A stretch of 64,000 nt of DNA from Nitrospirota bacterium. GTDB taxonomy: Bacteria > Nitrospirota > Nitrospiria > SBBL01 > JAADHI01. How positions within the stretch are numbered: position 1 is the stretch's first letter; every line of letters starts with the position of its first letter. Below the pieces are notes generated by a model. The model did not search any database, had not been told where the DNA came from, and saw only the letters and a list, made by a program, of their open reading frames with translations. The stretch is from positions 41,270 through 105,269 of the forward strand of contig JAJDBT010000028.1 of the NCBI GenBank assembly GCA_029261215.1, read 5' to 3'. Shown here piece after piece: positions 28,829 through 37,691 of the stretch. The translations under genes and the position numbers were made by a program.

Positions 28829-29568
28829 TTATCCGGGGGTTGTATGGGTTTTGTGAGGGCGATGACATTTTGAATACGCGAAACCGCCAGGGGCAATTGG
28901 TTTTTCAGAATGGCCTCGTTGTCAAAGCCGAGTGCGGCGATCTCGGTAAAATGGTTGCTGCCTGCTTCGATCGCCGTGAGTTTTTCCCATAAAAAAGTTT
29001 TAAAACCGGCGCTGGTCTGTTTTTCGATATCGGCTTCAATGGTCTCGTGGCCAGCAAAGATGAGCAACATATCATAAATATCCTTGCTTTTTGAAAAGCG
29101 GCCAAAGCCGCGTCGATCAAAGGCGTTCAATTTTGTGCCCAGGTAATACGGGGCAGAAATCGTATTGACACGAAGGCCGCAGCCGATATCGATACGCTGT
29201 GCATAGCGCATTGCCTCGGCGCACCACTGATTATTAAAAGTAAATACATCGGGGTCGGCGGGCAGGGCATCTATTTTGATTCGCCCCAAGAGCCATTGGC
29301 TGACCGCGCCGTTGCTGACCTTTTTGAAGCCGCATTCCCAGAGTGCGTCTTCAAACGCAAACAAGTCTGCTTTGAGGTCAAAATCGATAATAAAATCGAT
29401 GTCCTTTGCGTAACGGACATGGTTTGAAATGGTGTCCGTCAGCATAAAGGGCAGGACGGCACCGCCCAGAAATACGACCGATTCCCGCACAGAGCCCATC
29501 TTTTCGGCCACTTGCCGTAACATGGCAATATTGTCCTCTTTAAACGCGGTTTCCATGATTTGCGTCAT
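28825..29568 (-). CDS. Nucleotidyltransferase-like protein in the eCIS operon
   Basis: A 247-residue protein resembling the polymerase-beta-type nucleotidyltransferases of the AbiEii/MNT kind. FLGGAVLPFML supplies the GG/GS motif. After a short spacer KDIDFIIDF supplies the DxD-like metal pair, and GRIKIDALPAD the third acidic residue. A basic, helical C-terminal half (RRGFGRFSKSKDIYDMLLI) fits the AbiEii pattern of substrate-binding helices. Such enzymes add nucleotides to proteins or tRNA and serve as toxins or antitoxins. No partner antitoxin gene is seen. It overlaps the next gene by 4 bases, so it is translated with the eCIS accessory proteins. Confidence 0.72.
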   Translation of the reverse strand: MTQIMETAFKEDNIAMLRQVAEKMGSVRESVVFLGGAVLPFMLTDTISNHVRYAKDIDFIIDFDLKADLFAFEDALWECGFKKVSNGAVSQWLLGRIKIDALPADPDVFTFNNQWCAEAMRYAQRIDIGCGLRVNTISAPYYLGTKLNAFDRRGFGRFSKSKDIYDMLLIFAGHETIEADIEKQTSAGFKTFLWEKLTAIEAGSNHFTEIAALGFDNEAILKNQLPLAVSRIQNVIALTKPIQPPDK

Positions 29569-29584
29569 AATGGTTTGCCCTGGC

Positions 29585-30184
29585 TTAAATAAATTCCACG
29601 CGGAAGACCGTATCTTCCAAATAAGGCTCAGTGCTGATGATGTTCAGGGTGGCCACGCGTTTTAGTTTTTCAGAAAAAAGCCGGATTTTGGCCTGTCCTT
29701 TTTTGAGCTGAACCTTGTTGAGGTCTGTTTTCCCTTTTTCATCCCGAATAATGCCGTGATCGGTACGAAGATAGAGTATTTCATTATCGGTCTCAGCCTT
29801 TTGTGGTTTGAAGCGCTCATCAATTTTTGTGAGCGTGATGAGCGTCGAAGACGTGCCATCGGCCAGAATTTCTGGAATGCCGTCTACAGGATGTTTGTCT
29901 TCAGCATCACTTTCGATAAAAATAGAAAAAGCCTCCGGGTCGCGAATCACCAGTTTGGCACTACTGGCCGAGCCGGTGACGACCAGGCGTTGGGGAAAGG
30001 CTTCCATGTATTGTTGCGCCAATAGTCGGTCTGTGACCTGTACGGCATCATATTCCGAGGGTTTTCCCGGCTTGACTGATCCTGAGATCACTTCTTTTAA
30101 AGCCACATTTTTTGCAGCATCTTTCGCCCCGAGCGCGGTGACCCCGATAATGGCCCGATCTGCTTTTTTATAAATAACCCACAT
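29585..30184 (-). CDS. eCIS-associated hypothetical protein, 199 residues
   Basis: No family recognised. The N-terminus (MWVIYKKADRAIIGVT) is compact. The C-terminal ~100 residues have an Ig/Big-1-like strand pattern (DGTSSTLITLTKID ... KGQAKIRLFSEKLKRVATLNI), as found in adhesins and tail-fibre stems. It lies between the DUF6519-like protein and the nucleotidyltransferase, with 16- and 49-base gaps. The start follows TTTGGAGGAATCGAC, an excellent ribosome site. Confidence 0.65.
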   Translation of the reverse strand: MWVIYKKADRAIIGVTALGAKDAAKNVALKEVISGSVKPGKPSEYDAVQVTDRLLAQQYMEAFPQRLVVTGSASSAKLVIRDPEAFSIFIESDAEDKHPVDGIPEILADGTSSTLITLTKIDERFKPQKAETDNEILYLRTDHGIIRDEKGKTDLNKVQLKKGQAKIRLFSEKLKRVATLNIISTEPYLEDTVFRVEFI

Positions 30185-30233
30185 GTCGATTCCTCCAAAC
30201 GTACTCTTAAAGAAGCGTATTTAAAAAATCTGT

Positions 30234-31442
30234 TTATCCCAAACAATACAGGTACAAACTGGTACTGAATATTTGCAAGGACAAGGCTCCGTTCGTTCCG
30301 GTGCCCGTTGGGCCAACCCGGTAAAATTGAACCGACAGGTTGGTGCCGCTGACCGCGCTGATAGAAGCGCCGACAGTGATGGTTCGGTTGGGTGTGACCG
30401 TTGAATCGGAAAAATGCCCCAGGCAAAGTCGTGAGGTAATGGACGCATCCTGCCGGTAAAATGGGGCAGTACTGGTCCGGTAGGCGAGTCCGTAATGTCC
30501 TCGCTGGACAATCGTGCCTCGTAGATCGGCAAAACCTGAGGCATTGATTCCGTAGTCTTGAGTGGCCAGACGCCCGGTCAGGCTTGCGACGATCCAGACA
30601 AACTTGGGCTCAAAACCCAAGTCCGTTGTCCGGATGGCGTTGTGGGCATCGGCCTGCGTGAAGGTGACAAGAACGACAGAGCGATTGTTGAATTCGTAAT
30701 CACTTGCCGCAAAGGCACCCAATTGCGCGAGGTTTACGCCGTGGGGATTATCTGTCCGGGAGAGATGCGCCAGGGCGTTGGACAGGGAAAGAATGCCTTG
30801 TCTCAGATCGCTGAGCCCTGCCGCAGGGATCACTGCGGCTCCGCCAATACGGTTAATGCGGGCGAGCCCGTAAAAAGTATGCCCCGCCGTGGGGGTCGGA
30901 ACGGCCGATGCATTTTCAACGACGCGTACAGCCCATTCTCTTTTGGTGCGAACACAGGTTTCCACACCGATGGCGGGATTCACCAGGTCTGCGTCCTCGG
31001 TTGAGTCCACCTCGCGTTCCCAAACGTCGATGTAGACGGTATCGGTTCGATTGCCCGCAGGTGTCGTGAGCGGGGGAATGGGATCCACGCCCCAGTCTGC
31101 CGCGAGAGCGGCGTTGTTGTACAAGACCTGCGCTGTGTAGCGGATGTTGTTCTCATTCAATACATCCATGCCTTCGAGCAAGAGGCGCCCAGTGCCTTCC
31201 GGCGTGCCTGAGCCGCCGCGAATATTGAGATCATTTGCTTCTGCGACGGCCTCAATGAGAAAACCGGTGTTCCCGCTTGGAACGCCATTGCCGATAAACC
31301 ATCTTAAAAAATCTTGAAGCTCATATTTTCGAATGTCTTCAAGTTCGTTCCAATCCGCGTCCACAATGGGGACGCCCTGCTGGAGACGGACCCCGACATA
31401 GTGTTTTAGCCGGTCGAATGTGTCTCTGGAAAAATTACCCAT
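30234..31442 (-). CDS. DUF6519-like eCIS/tail-associated protein, possible fibre
   Basis: A 402-residue protein. The N-terminal ~200 residues (MGNFSRDTFDRLKHYVGVRL, QGVPIVDADWNELEDI, FLRWFIGNGVP) match the conserved start of proteins I recall as DUF6519, which recur in contractile-tail loci. The C-terminal ~150 residues are beta-rich, Thr/Ser-rich and end in LSLQIFSTSLYLYCLG. That suggests a trimeric fibre-tip or receptor-binding domain. I infer attachment to the baseplate by the N-terminus and target recognition by the C-terminus. No enzyme motif is visible. Confidence 0.7.
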   Translation of the reverse strand: MGNFSRDTFDRLKHYVGVRLQQGVPIVDADWNELEDIRKYELQDFLRWFIGNGVPSGNTGFLIEAVAEANDLNIRGGSGTPEGTGRLLLEGMDVLNENNIRYTAQVLYNNAALAADWGVDPIPPLTTPAGNRTDTVYIDVWEREVDSTEDADLVNPAIGVETCVRTKREWAVRVVENASAVPTPTAGHTFYGLARINRIGGAAVIPAAGLSDLRQGILSLSNALAHLSRTDNPHGVNLAQLGAFAASDYEFNNRSVVLVTFTQADAHNAIRTTDLGFEPKFVWIVASLTGRLATQDYGINASGFADLRGTIVQRGHYGLAYRTSTAPFYRQDASITSRLCLGHFSDSTVTPNRTITVGASISAVSGTNLSVQFYRVGPTGTGTNGALSLQIFSTSLYLYCLG

Positions 31443-31472
31443 AATGCCTCCTCTGTTCTCTCTTAAATCATG

Positions 31473-32003
31473 CTAAAAATAGAGCCGGATGACCCGAATC
31501 AATGTGGATGTGACATCTTTATGAAGTACTGGATGTCGAATGGTGTTAATCATGATTTCCGTACTGTTTAAAAGTCCAAAAAGCCCAAACTCTCGTAAGG
31601 GAAATGTGGTGGACGGTGCCTGGGGCACCGGATAACCGGGAATCAGTGTGGCGGTGATTTGCAGACGGGTGCTTGGTCCTGCGATCACCTGATCATTTTG
31701 ATCTAAATACACAAGGTCCAGTTCGGAAAAAGGAATAAGGGGATTGTAGCGATTGACGAGCCCGGTCGTTGTGACAGGATTCGCGGCGGGGGCGCCCGCC
31801 GTATCCCAGGCTGGATCACCCTGGCCCACGCCGAGAGAAAAAATCCCGCCCGCTGTTTCATTCATCATAAACCCCGCAAGCAAGATACGGCAGCCGTCCA
31901 GTATGGTGTTTGTCTGCCAACCGCGATCTTCAATGACATGGCCTTTTTGATCAATTAAGATGTCGTGGTAAATTCCTTTGATTGTGGACCCGATTTTTTC
32001 CAT
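31473..32003 (-). CDS. eCIS accessory protein, REFGLFG family (short form)
   Basis: A 176-residue single-domain paralogue of the N-terminal domain of the 337-residue protein at 27815-28828. Shared blocks are IKGIYHDILIDQKG, GWQTNTILDGCRILLAGF, GVGQGDPAWD, LVYLDQND, STRLQI and LREFGLFG. It starts three bases after the stop of the tail-protein-I-like gene, and GGAGGAGAATG overlaps that stop. A role at the baseplate periphery is inferred from position only. Confidence 0.7.
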   Translation of the reverse strand: MEKIGSTIKGIYHDILIDQKGHVIEDRGWQTNTILDGCRILLAGFMMNETAGGIFSLGVGQGDPAWDTAGAPAANPVTTTGLVNRYNPLIPFSELDLVYLDQNDQVIAGPSTRLQITATLIPGYPVPQAPSTTFPLREFGLFGLLNSTEIMINTIRHPVLHKDVTSTLIRVIRLYF

Positions 32004-32006
32004 CGG

Positions 32007-34508
32007 TCATTCTCCTCCTTCGGGTTCAGCGTCTGTAATCATATCTCTCAGACCGGATACGAGTTCCGGGATGGTGCCGTCGAAGATCAGGTCATTGAGC
32101 ATTTTCTGTGGGAAGACGGCAGGGAAATCGGTGGTGTAAATCAACTCTTTATAAATGGCCGGTTCGAAGATAAAGACGGCGCGGATCTGTATCGGCAAAA
32201 ATTCCCTGAGGATGCCTTCGATCATGGTTTGATTTTGCTGCACCTTTGAGGGGTCTTCCGTATCGGGTGTTAAATACAGGCCAATGGTGTCCCGGGCATA
32301 CCAGGTCTCTGGTCCGGGCGCACCCGCAGGGCCAGTATCGTGCGAATACGTTTGAAAATCATCATAGGTGCCGCGAAGGGCGATTTTGGACAGGTTTTTT
32401 GTGTCCACCGAGGTGGTGCCCGAATAACGCAAATCGACGGTTTCGGTTGCGCCGTACACTTCGCTTCGATAGCCGACAGGCGCATTGGCATGGTATGCAA
32501 GCCGGGTCACGCCGTCGATTAAAAAGGGCAAAGGATCCCGCTCGGAATAGGGATTGTCCGTAATCTGCGTGACATTGTCCAGCGTTGGAAGCGGCGTGTC
32601 CCGCAGGACGGCCCGCCAGATCGACCAGCTTTGATTCCGGTTTGAACTCCAATACAGTTCGATCTCGCCCATATTGTTCAAAAAGAGGGCGGGTTCGCGA
32701 TCCTGGTCATCGGTTGTCGGTTTTGGCACTGTAAAAACCGGACTCCAGTCCGGCGGCCGATTGATATACCAGGTGAGCAGCGTGTTGACGACGGGGAGTA
32801 CGCTGGTATCGACCGTGAAGTGATCGGTAAAATCCGGACTCCATGAATGAAACCAGGTGAATGCATCCGGGTCGATATGCTCGGCATAACGATAGGCGAC
32901 CTCCCAGCGGCTTTGTCCGGGCGTGCCGGTCGGCACCTTGCGGCTCCAAAACACCCAAATCTTGGGGATGCCGTTTGTGGCCGATGCGCCCGGCTGAAAA
33001 AAGACAAAGAGGTCAGTCTGTACCACTGGGTCGACTTCTTCATCAAAGGGAAAGGTGTGCGCAGCCGGGATGTTCCAGGCGTTGTTTTCCTCGCGAAGAA
33101 ACTTCAATTCCCACTTGCCCGCCGTTTTTTCGAGCCAAAATAACCAGAGGTGATTTGTGTGATCAATGACGGTAAAGGGCCGTTTGCGCGCCGTCGCCGG
33201 ATCTCCAAAAACCTGGGCAGTGGACCAGACCCCTGCTTGATGACTTTGGTAATGGACTTGATGATTTTGGGTTTTTGCATCGTAGCTGTCCCAGTAAAGC
33301 CAGAGGGTACCGCCTTTGAGGACGGCCGTAGGGTGTTTGTCGATACGGGGGCCCTGGGTGAGACGTTGACTGGGTGCCCAACGGAACACATCCAGTTGTC
33401 CTGCGCCGCTTAGAATGGTGTAACGCTGGTGATGTTCCCGATCCCGAACCAGCCACTCGTCTTCGTTTTTGATGATTAAGGCGTTCAGAGACAAGGGAAA
33501 TCCGGCATTTTCAAAGGCCTGCTGAAGTCCAAAAGTCATGGCCTCTTCATCGAGAGGATCTTTAAAATCGTTTGAAATGTGAAAGGAAGACAGGGTTTTA
33601 AACCAGATGTCCCAACGACCGTTTCGGAGTGTGTGAAAGAAAAACCATCGCGTCCCGGCCTGATCCAGTACGGTGGATGGGCGCCCATCGTAGGCGAACC
33701 CCAGGGAATAGGGTTCGATGGCCCTGGACCAGTCGCCGCCAGCACGTTCTCTCCGCACCCAGATGTTCAGCCGCTCCGCCTGATTGCTGCGCGCCACGTT
33801 GTGTACAAACTCTTTTGCCCGGCTTTCCCAGCCTAGAATCCGTTTCACTGTCGCCTCAACGGAAGGGATCAGTCCGATGGTTTGATAGACGGATACAGCG
33901 TCCCGCAGTTCGTTGCGCTGCCCGTTGAATTCCAGCCGGTGGTCGGTCCGCCAGGCAATCCATTTGGCCAGCAAGGGCAAGAGCGCGCCGTCCACATTTT
34001 GAACATTGGCGAGTTCGGGAATGATTTTGGCCAAACTGACAAACTGGTCGAGTTGCCCGCCCGGCAGGTCGAGAAAACGCCGGAGCTGTCCGCGCCCTTG
34101 ATCCTCCGAAGTCATGCCTGGTGGAATGCTCAGAGGCAGTTTTGTATCATAGCGGTGGTAAATACCTGGTAGTAAGTCGGCCATCTGCCCGGCCATGTGA
34201 TAGGGGCCGGTCGCCATAGCCGCCACACGATTCTTGCGATCCATTTCGTATTCCGGCGGATCGTTACGATAGGGGAAAAGCGCGTAATAATAGACCGTTT
34301 CGGCCTTGAGGTTTGTATCTTCGACGGCGTTTAAATTCATGCCTTCTGCGATGAGGGTTCCATCTTCCGGCGATGTGGGATAGGTTCGTGTGCGGCGCAT
34401 GACTCGCATGCCCGGAAATTGTGCGGCTTCGGGGTTTTCCCAGCGCAGATCGATCCGGTTTCCTTCGGGACGGGCCTCGGCAGTGATTTGTGTCAGGCGG
34501 ACACTCAT
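32007..34508 (-). CDS. eCIS baseplate wedge protein, tail protein I-like, with propeller-like insert
   Basis: An 833-residue protein equivalent in position to Afp12/Pvc12. The N-terminal ~100 residues form a fibronectin-III-like domain (RIDLRWENPEA ... YYYALFPYR). A phage tail protein I-like part follows (LLPGIYHRYD, LRRFLDLPGGQLDQ, LLAKWIAWRTD, ASVEATVKRILGWE-like). Residues about 270-650 contain at least five repeats of the form P.vl..g.LWLFW....G.WEL, for example TLWLYWDSYDAKTQNHQVHY and HLWLFWLEKTAGKWELKF. This is typical of beta-propeller blades. The C-terminal ~100 residues (MIEGILREFLPIQIRAVFIF) resemble the end of tail protein I. Its start overlaps the baseplate J stop (ATGA). Confidence 0.83.
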   Translation of the reverse strand: MSVRLTQITAEARPEGNRIDLRWENPEAAQFPGMRVMRRTRTYPTSPEDGTLIAEGMNLNAVEDTNLKAETVYYYALFPYRNDPPEYEMDRKNRVAAMATGPYHMAGQMADLLPGIYHRYDTKLPLSIPPGMTSEDQGRGQLRRFLDLPGGQLDQFVSLAKIIPELANVQNVDGALLPLLAKWIAWRTDHRLEFNGQRNELRDAVSVYQTIGLIPSVEATVKRILGWESRAKEFVHNVARSNQAERLNIWVRRERAGGDWSRAIEPYSLGFAYDGRPSTVLDQAGTRWFFFHTLRNGRWDIWFKTLSSFHISNDFKDPLDEEAMTFGLQQAFENAGFPLSLNALIIKNEDEWLVRDREHHQRYTILSGAGQLDVFRWAPSQRLTQGPRIDKHPTAVLKGGTLWLYWDSYDAKTQNHQVHYQSHQAGVWSTAQVFGDPATARKRPFTVIDHTNHLWLFWLEKTAGKWELKFLREENNAWNIPAAHTFPFDEEVDPVVQTDLFVFFQPGASATNGIPKIWVFWSRKVPTGTPGQSRWEVAYRYAEHIDPDAFTWFHSWSPDFTDHFTVDTSVLPVVNTLLTWYINRPPDWSPVFTVPKPTTDDQDREPALFLNNMGEIELYWSSNRNQSWSIWRAVLRDTPLPTLDNVTQITDNPYSERDPLPFLIDGVTRLAYHANAPVGYRSEVYGATETVDLRYSGTTSVDTKNLSKIALRGTYDDFQTYSHDTGPAGAPGPETWYARDTIGLYLTPDTEDPSKVQQNQTMIEGILREFLPIQIRAVFIFEPAIYKELIYTTDFPAVFPQKMLNDLIFDGTIPELVSGLRDMITDAEPEGGE

Positions 34509-36061
34509 TGGCTGCCTCCGGAAGGTTCAACATTTGCGCCTTTGGCGTAAAGCGGGTTTTCAGCCGGAACTTCCGGGATTTCGTTGCTACCCAGAACAAT
34601 TTTTCCATCGACGTGAATGGTCAGAACCGCTTCATCGCTTCGCCGAAACTCGGAAATATTGACTCCTTTTACCCCGTCGATGGCTTCGATAGCCTCATAA
34701 AACTTGCTCAAATAGAGAATTTGCGCGAAGTCAACCGCATCAAAGACGAGCAAGGCCCCCACAGCGTCCTGGACCTGTTCTTTAATTTCGTCGGCGGAAT
34801 AATAGCTTTCGACATCGACTTTTGCGGTCACGTAAATTTGCACGTAATCCACATCCTGAATTTCAATCAGCGTCGAGACGGGTCGTTTGTCTTCAAAGTA
34901 GGCGAGCAGGTTGGCTTCGAGCACGTCGCTGACGTGTCCGCCCCCTTGTGGTGCGATAAACAAAGTGACGGTATTCCAGTTTGTGCCTTCGGCCCGTACT
35001 TTTCCAACGCCGGTGAATTCGAGTGCAAGAGCTTCGTAGTCGTCTGCGGTCACGGCCCGCTTCAAGGAGCGAAATACGCCCGGTGCGTGCCGGACGGCAT
35101 CCGAAATGTTTTCCCGTTCTGCGCCTCCCGTGGCCGCAGCGGGATTGGTGGCTTTTGCTCCAATCAGCGTCAGTTGTGGCGCATCGACGATGGTCTGAAT
35201 GGTGTTCTTCAGAACATTGCCTTTTAAGCCGCCGCCCACACGGTAGGTCACTCGAATTTCCGCGCCTGCCGCCGGAATTGCTCCAAAAGCCCCGTCGCCG
35301 AAGATTACGGTGGCCTGATCATTTTCATCAATTTCAACCAGAAAGTCCTTTTGCCCTTCGCGGCTGAAGGCCAGACTGTCCTGAAGCCGCCATTCCTCAA
35401 TAGCGCCGCCCAGTTCGGTCAAGAGGATGAGGTCTTTTTGAATCTGCTGCCCCTGCCCCAAAGATCGCAAAATGAGTCCGGCGTGGACAAGCGGATACTG
35501 TTGATTTGCAGTGCCGTCTGAAAGACCCAGAGGCTCGTCTTCGACCAGGCGCCCTTCCTCGACGGGAATATTTGCAATTGTTTTTTTGCCGCCGGAGGCA
35601 ATCAGAGTACTGCAATCAATCTCCATCGCCACTTCTCGTGTGTATTCAAACCGCACGCTGGGACTGTTTTGCTGACTTTTGGTGGCGAAGGCGTCCCCTT
35701 TTTTGAGGATAATGATGTCATTGCAGGCTTCGGGTACGGTGAGGGTCAGTGCGGCGGAGGCGGGCGCGGCCGTGGCCAATTTATAGCCGATGAGACGGAG
35801 GTGCTGAATAATGCTTCGCCGCGTCCGTGCCGTACTTAAAAAACTTTCGTTGACGGCGCGGTCCTGATAGTAGCTGAGGATGTCGCCCATGTGGGCAAAC
35901 AATTCCAGCAGCACATTGCCAAAGTCCGCTTCGTTTTCATATTCTTTCCATTCGGGTAGTTTCGTCGGAATCAAGTCGCGCATGGACTTGAGCAGGCTGT
36001 CGTAATCCCGCGCCATGAGGTCTACCGCCTGTTGTCCGTTCGTTTTTTTGATTTCCGCCAT
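34505..36061 (-). CDS. eCIS baseplate wedge protein J (Afp11/gp6-like)
   Basis: A 518-residue protein with the baseplate J/gp47 signature. The N-terminal DYDSLLKSMRDLIPTKLPEW, the helix FGNVLLELFAHMGDILSYYQDRAVNESFLSTA and RRSIIQHLRLIGYKL are typical. Central beta domains carry IFGDGAFG and GGGLKGNV, and NISDAVRHAPGVFRSLKRAVTADDYE marks the J core. It builds the baseplate wedge that links hub and sheath. GGATAGAGCG precedes the ATG, and the gene overlaps the next by 4 bases. A repeat-containing 81-base gap separates it from gp25. Confidence 0.92.
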   Translation of the reverse strand: MAEIKKTNGQQAVDLMARDYDSLLKSMRDLIPTKLPEWKEYENEADFGNVLLELFAHMGDILSYYQDRAVNESFLSTARTRRSIIQHLRLIGYKLATAAPASAALTLTVPEACNDIIILKKGDAFATKSQQNSPSVRFEYTREVAMEIDCSTLIASGGKKTIANIPVEEGRLVEDEPLGLSDGTANQQYPLVHAGLILRSLGQGQQIQKDLILLTELGGAIEEWRLQDSLAFSREGQKDFLVEIDENDQATVIFGDGAFGAIPAAGAEIRVTYRVGGGLKGNVLKNTIQTIVDAPQLTLIGAKATNPAAATGGAERENISDAVRHAPGVFRSLKRAVTADDYEALALEFTGVGKVRAEGTNWNTVTLFIAPQGGGHVSDVLEANLLAYFEDKRPVSTLIEIQDVDYVQIYVTAKVDVESYYSADEIKEQVQDAVGALLVFDAVDFAQILYLSKFYEAIEAIDGVKGVNISEFRRSDEAVLTIHVDGKIVLGSNEIPEVPAENPLYAKGANVEPSGGSQ

Positions 36062-36103
36062 CGCTCTATCCTTTTGTTTAAAAAGTCAGTTTCATCTCTT
36101 ATT

Positions 36104-36126
36104 ACCCCCTTTTCCAAAGGGGGTAA
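36104..36126. repeat. Short hairpin repeat (TACCCCCTTTT/AAAGGGGGTA)
   Basis: TACCCCCTTTTCCAAAGGGGGTA folds into a perfect hairpin around a 3-base centre, in the gap between gp25 and baseplate J. It resembles half of the CCCCCTTT/AAAGGGGG repeats at 40186-40291, so it is probably a member of the same dispersed family. Confidence 0.65.
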
Positions 36127-36142
36127 ACACCAAAGGCGATTC

Positions 36143-36511
36143 CTATTTAAAATGAATGCGTACTAATTTTTTTGACAAATCCGTTTTCCGTGTGTAGGCG
36201 ATTTCAATGGTAATCGTTTCTTCTTCCGATTTGACGTCCACGCCGTTGACAATGATGTCGTCAGCCAGCCAGCGGGTGAGGGCCTGTCCTACCGTAAATT
36301 CCATGGCCGAGGCGAGGATGCTGTTATTGGGCTCAAACACCAGGTTAAAAAGGCCGCAGCCGAAGGTCGGCATATTCACCCGCTCGCCAGGGGCGGTGAA
36401 GAGCACCTGAATGATCTTTCCCCGTATTGCCTCGTCGCCACCGCTTGCAAGGACATGCCCTGCGGTATCGACGCCGAAAGGGAAACCGAACGTGTCTTTT
36501 TCTGCCTGCAT
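36143..36511 (-). CDS. gp25-like baseplate wedge protein (Afp9-like)
   Basis: A 122-residue protein of the GPW/gp25 family. The N-terminal FGFPFGVDTAGHVLASGGDEAIRGKIIQVLFTAPGERVNMPTFGCGL pattern is diagnostic (shown here only in part: PGERVNMPTFGCGL). The middle FEPNNSILASAMEFTVGQAL and the final RKTDLSKKLVRIHFK complete it. gp25 initiates sheath assembly at the baseplate and is conserved in T4, T6SS (TssE) and all eCIS. It starts 14 bases downstream of the small conserved protein. Confidence 0.93.
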   Translation of the reverse strand: MQAEKDTFGFPFGVDTAGHVLASGGDEAIRGKIIQVLFTAPGERVNMPTFGCGLFNLVFEPNNSILASAMEFTVGQALTRWLADDIIVNGVDVKSEEETITIEIAYTRKTDLSKKLVRIHFK

Positions 36512-36525
36512 GATTTGCCTTTCTG

Positions 36526-36831
36526 TCAGGCCACCCGGCCCGTGCCGTCGTTACTCTGCGTGAAGACCGCCCCGGTTTGTGTGGCCGTGCTTCCGGAGAC
36601 TGCAGCGCTGATGTTGCCAGTGGTCTGCACGCCCTTGATTTCCATATTGGCTTTTACATGGTCGATGACCCCTTTCGAGATGGCGTAGGCCAGTTTTTTC
36701 CAGCTTGTCCGAATGTCTTCCAGTGCCTGGCCTTCAACCCCGTCGATCGGTTCCATTACCGAGCGGATGGTGTCATAAATCGCTTTCGACATACCTGTTG
36801 TGGCGTTTGTGTTTCCAATATCCAGTGCCAT
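36526..36831 (-). CDS. Conserved small eCIS protein, 101 residues
   Basis: A small protein between the spike and gp25 genes, where Afp10 (PAAR tip) sits in other clusters. It is not a PAAR protein: no PxxR or histidine pattern is seen. Instead it has a helical centre (MEPIDGVEGQALEDIRTSWKKLAYAISKGVIDHV) and a Thr/Ser/Val-rich tail with VQTTGNISAAVSGSTATQTG. Similar small proteins occur beside gp25 in contractile-tail loci; the function is unknown to me. AGGACAGATC precedes the ATG. Confidence 0.65.
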   Translation of the reverse strand: MALDIGNTNATTGMSKAIYDTIRSVMEPIDGVEGQALEDIRTSWKKLAYAISKGVIDHVKANMEIKGVQTTGNISAAVSGSTATQTGAVFTQSNDGTGRVA

Positions 36832-36839
36832 GATCTGTC

Positions 36840-37691
36840 CTATTCCACCTTTAACTTTTTTGAGAGCATGCTGTTTCCACCCGCAATGGCCGTGATTAAA
36901 TCAGGCATGCTGCCGGGAAAAAGCGGCGTCGGCGCGCCCATATTGCCGACATGCTGATGACTCAAAAGCCAGGTGATGAGATCTTCCATGCAGACCCGGC
37001 CGGTGCCTGCGTTCATTTTGATGCCCGGTCCCGCCGGAAAACCACTGAGGGCGTCCATGACCATCTCATTACCGTTGCTGTCTGTCAGGGTTGTGCCGTT
37101 GGCATCCTGCGTGACGATGTTGCCGCGGCCGTCCTGTATCGTAATTCCCTGGTCGGACAACTCAATCGTATTATTTTTATTGACGATTTGAATGCCGCCG
37201 CCGCTGAGCAGAATCCGGTTTTCGTTCTCGCCGTCCGTAATGAGGATGCGGAGATCTTCGCCCGCGTCTTCAAATTGAAGCGTATGTCCCTGAACCGTCT
37301 TGATGATTTTCCGCGTCGGCGGACTTTGCACGCTGCCTTCTTCTTTGCCCGTATCGTCATTGGGTTTTGGCTGCTCGCTCTCACCGCCCGGCTTGCTCCA
37401 GTAGGTGCCGACCCAAATGGGAAACTCCAGATCGCCTTCCTCGAATTCGATCCAGACGCCCGCATCGACCTCCGGGATAAACAAAAACCCCTGATTTTCC
37501 ATACCGCCGTAAGGCACACAGGGTGTCGCCCAGCCGGTAACAACTTCATTGCCCAGTACGCTGGGGACTCTTGTTTTCAGGCGTCCGAGATTTTCGGGAT
37601 CGGCATTGTCCACCACAATCCCGCGGTACTTCCCGTAAAAGCGGGTTTCCACTTTCTGTATTAAATCAGCGACGACCTGATCCAAACTCAT
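36840..37691 (-). CDS. eCIS spike protein, gp5/gpV-like OB-fold
   Basis: A 283-residue phage baseplate assembly protein V. The OB-fold begins FYGKYRGIVVDNADPENLGRLKTRVPSVLG and continues with WATPCVPYG, GFLFIPEVDAGVWIEFEEGDLEFPIWVGTYW. The C-terminal half is a beta-helix-like stretch with repeating I.I.D..GN and T.TDSNGNEMVMD, the trimeric needle. It forms the puncturing spike under the hub. The start overlaps the hub gene stop (ATGA), so hub and spike are translationally coupled. Here hub and spike are separate genes, whereas Afp8 and VgrG fuse them. Confidence 0.9.
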   Translation of the reverse strand: MSLDQVVADLIQKVETRFYGKYRGIVVDNADPENLGRLKTRVPSVLGNEVVTGWATPCVPYGGMENQGFLFIPEVDAGVWIEFEEGDLEFPIWVGTYWSKPGGESEQPKPNDDTGKEEGSVQSPPTRKIIKTVQGHTLQFEDAGEDLRILITDGENENRILLSGGGIQIVNKNNTIELSDQGITIQDGRGNIVTQDANGTTLTDSNGNEMVMDALSGFPAGPGIKMNAGTGRVCMEDLITWLLSHQHVGNMGAPTPLFPGSMPDLITAIAGGNSMLSKKLKVE

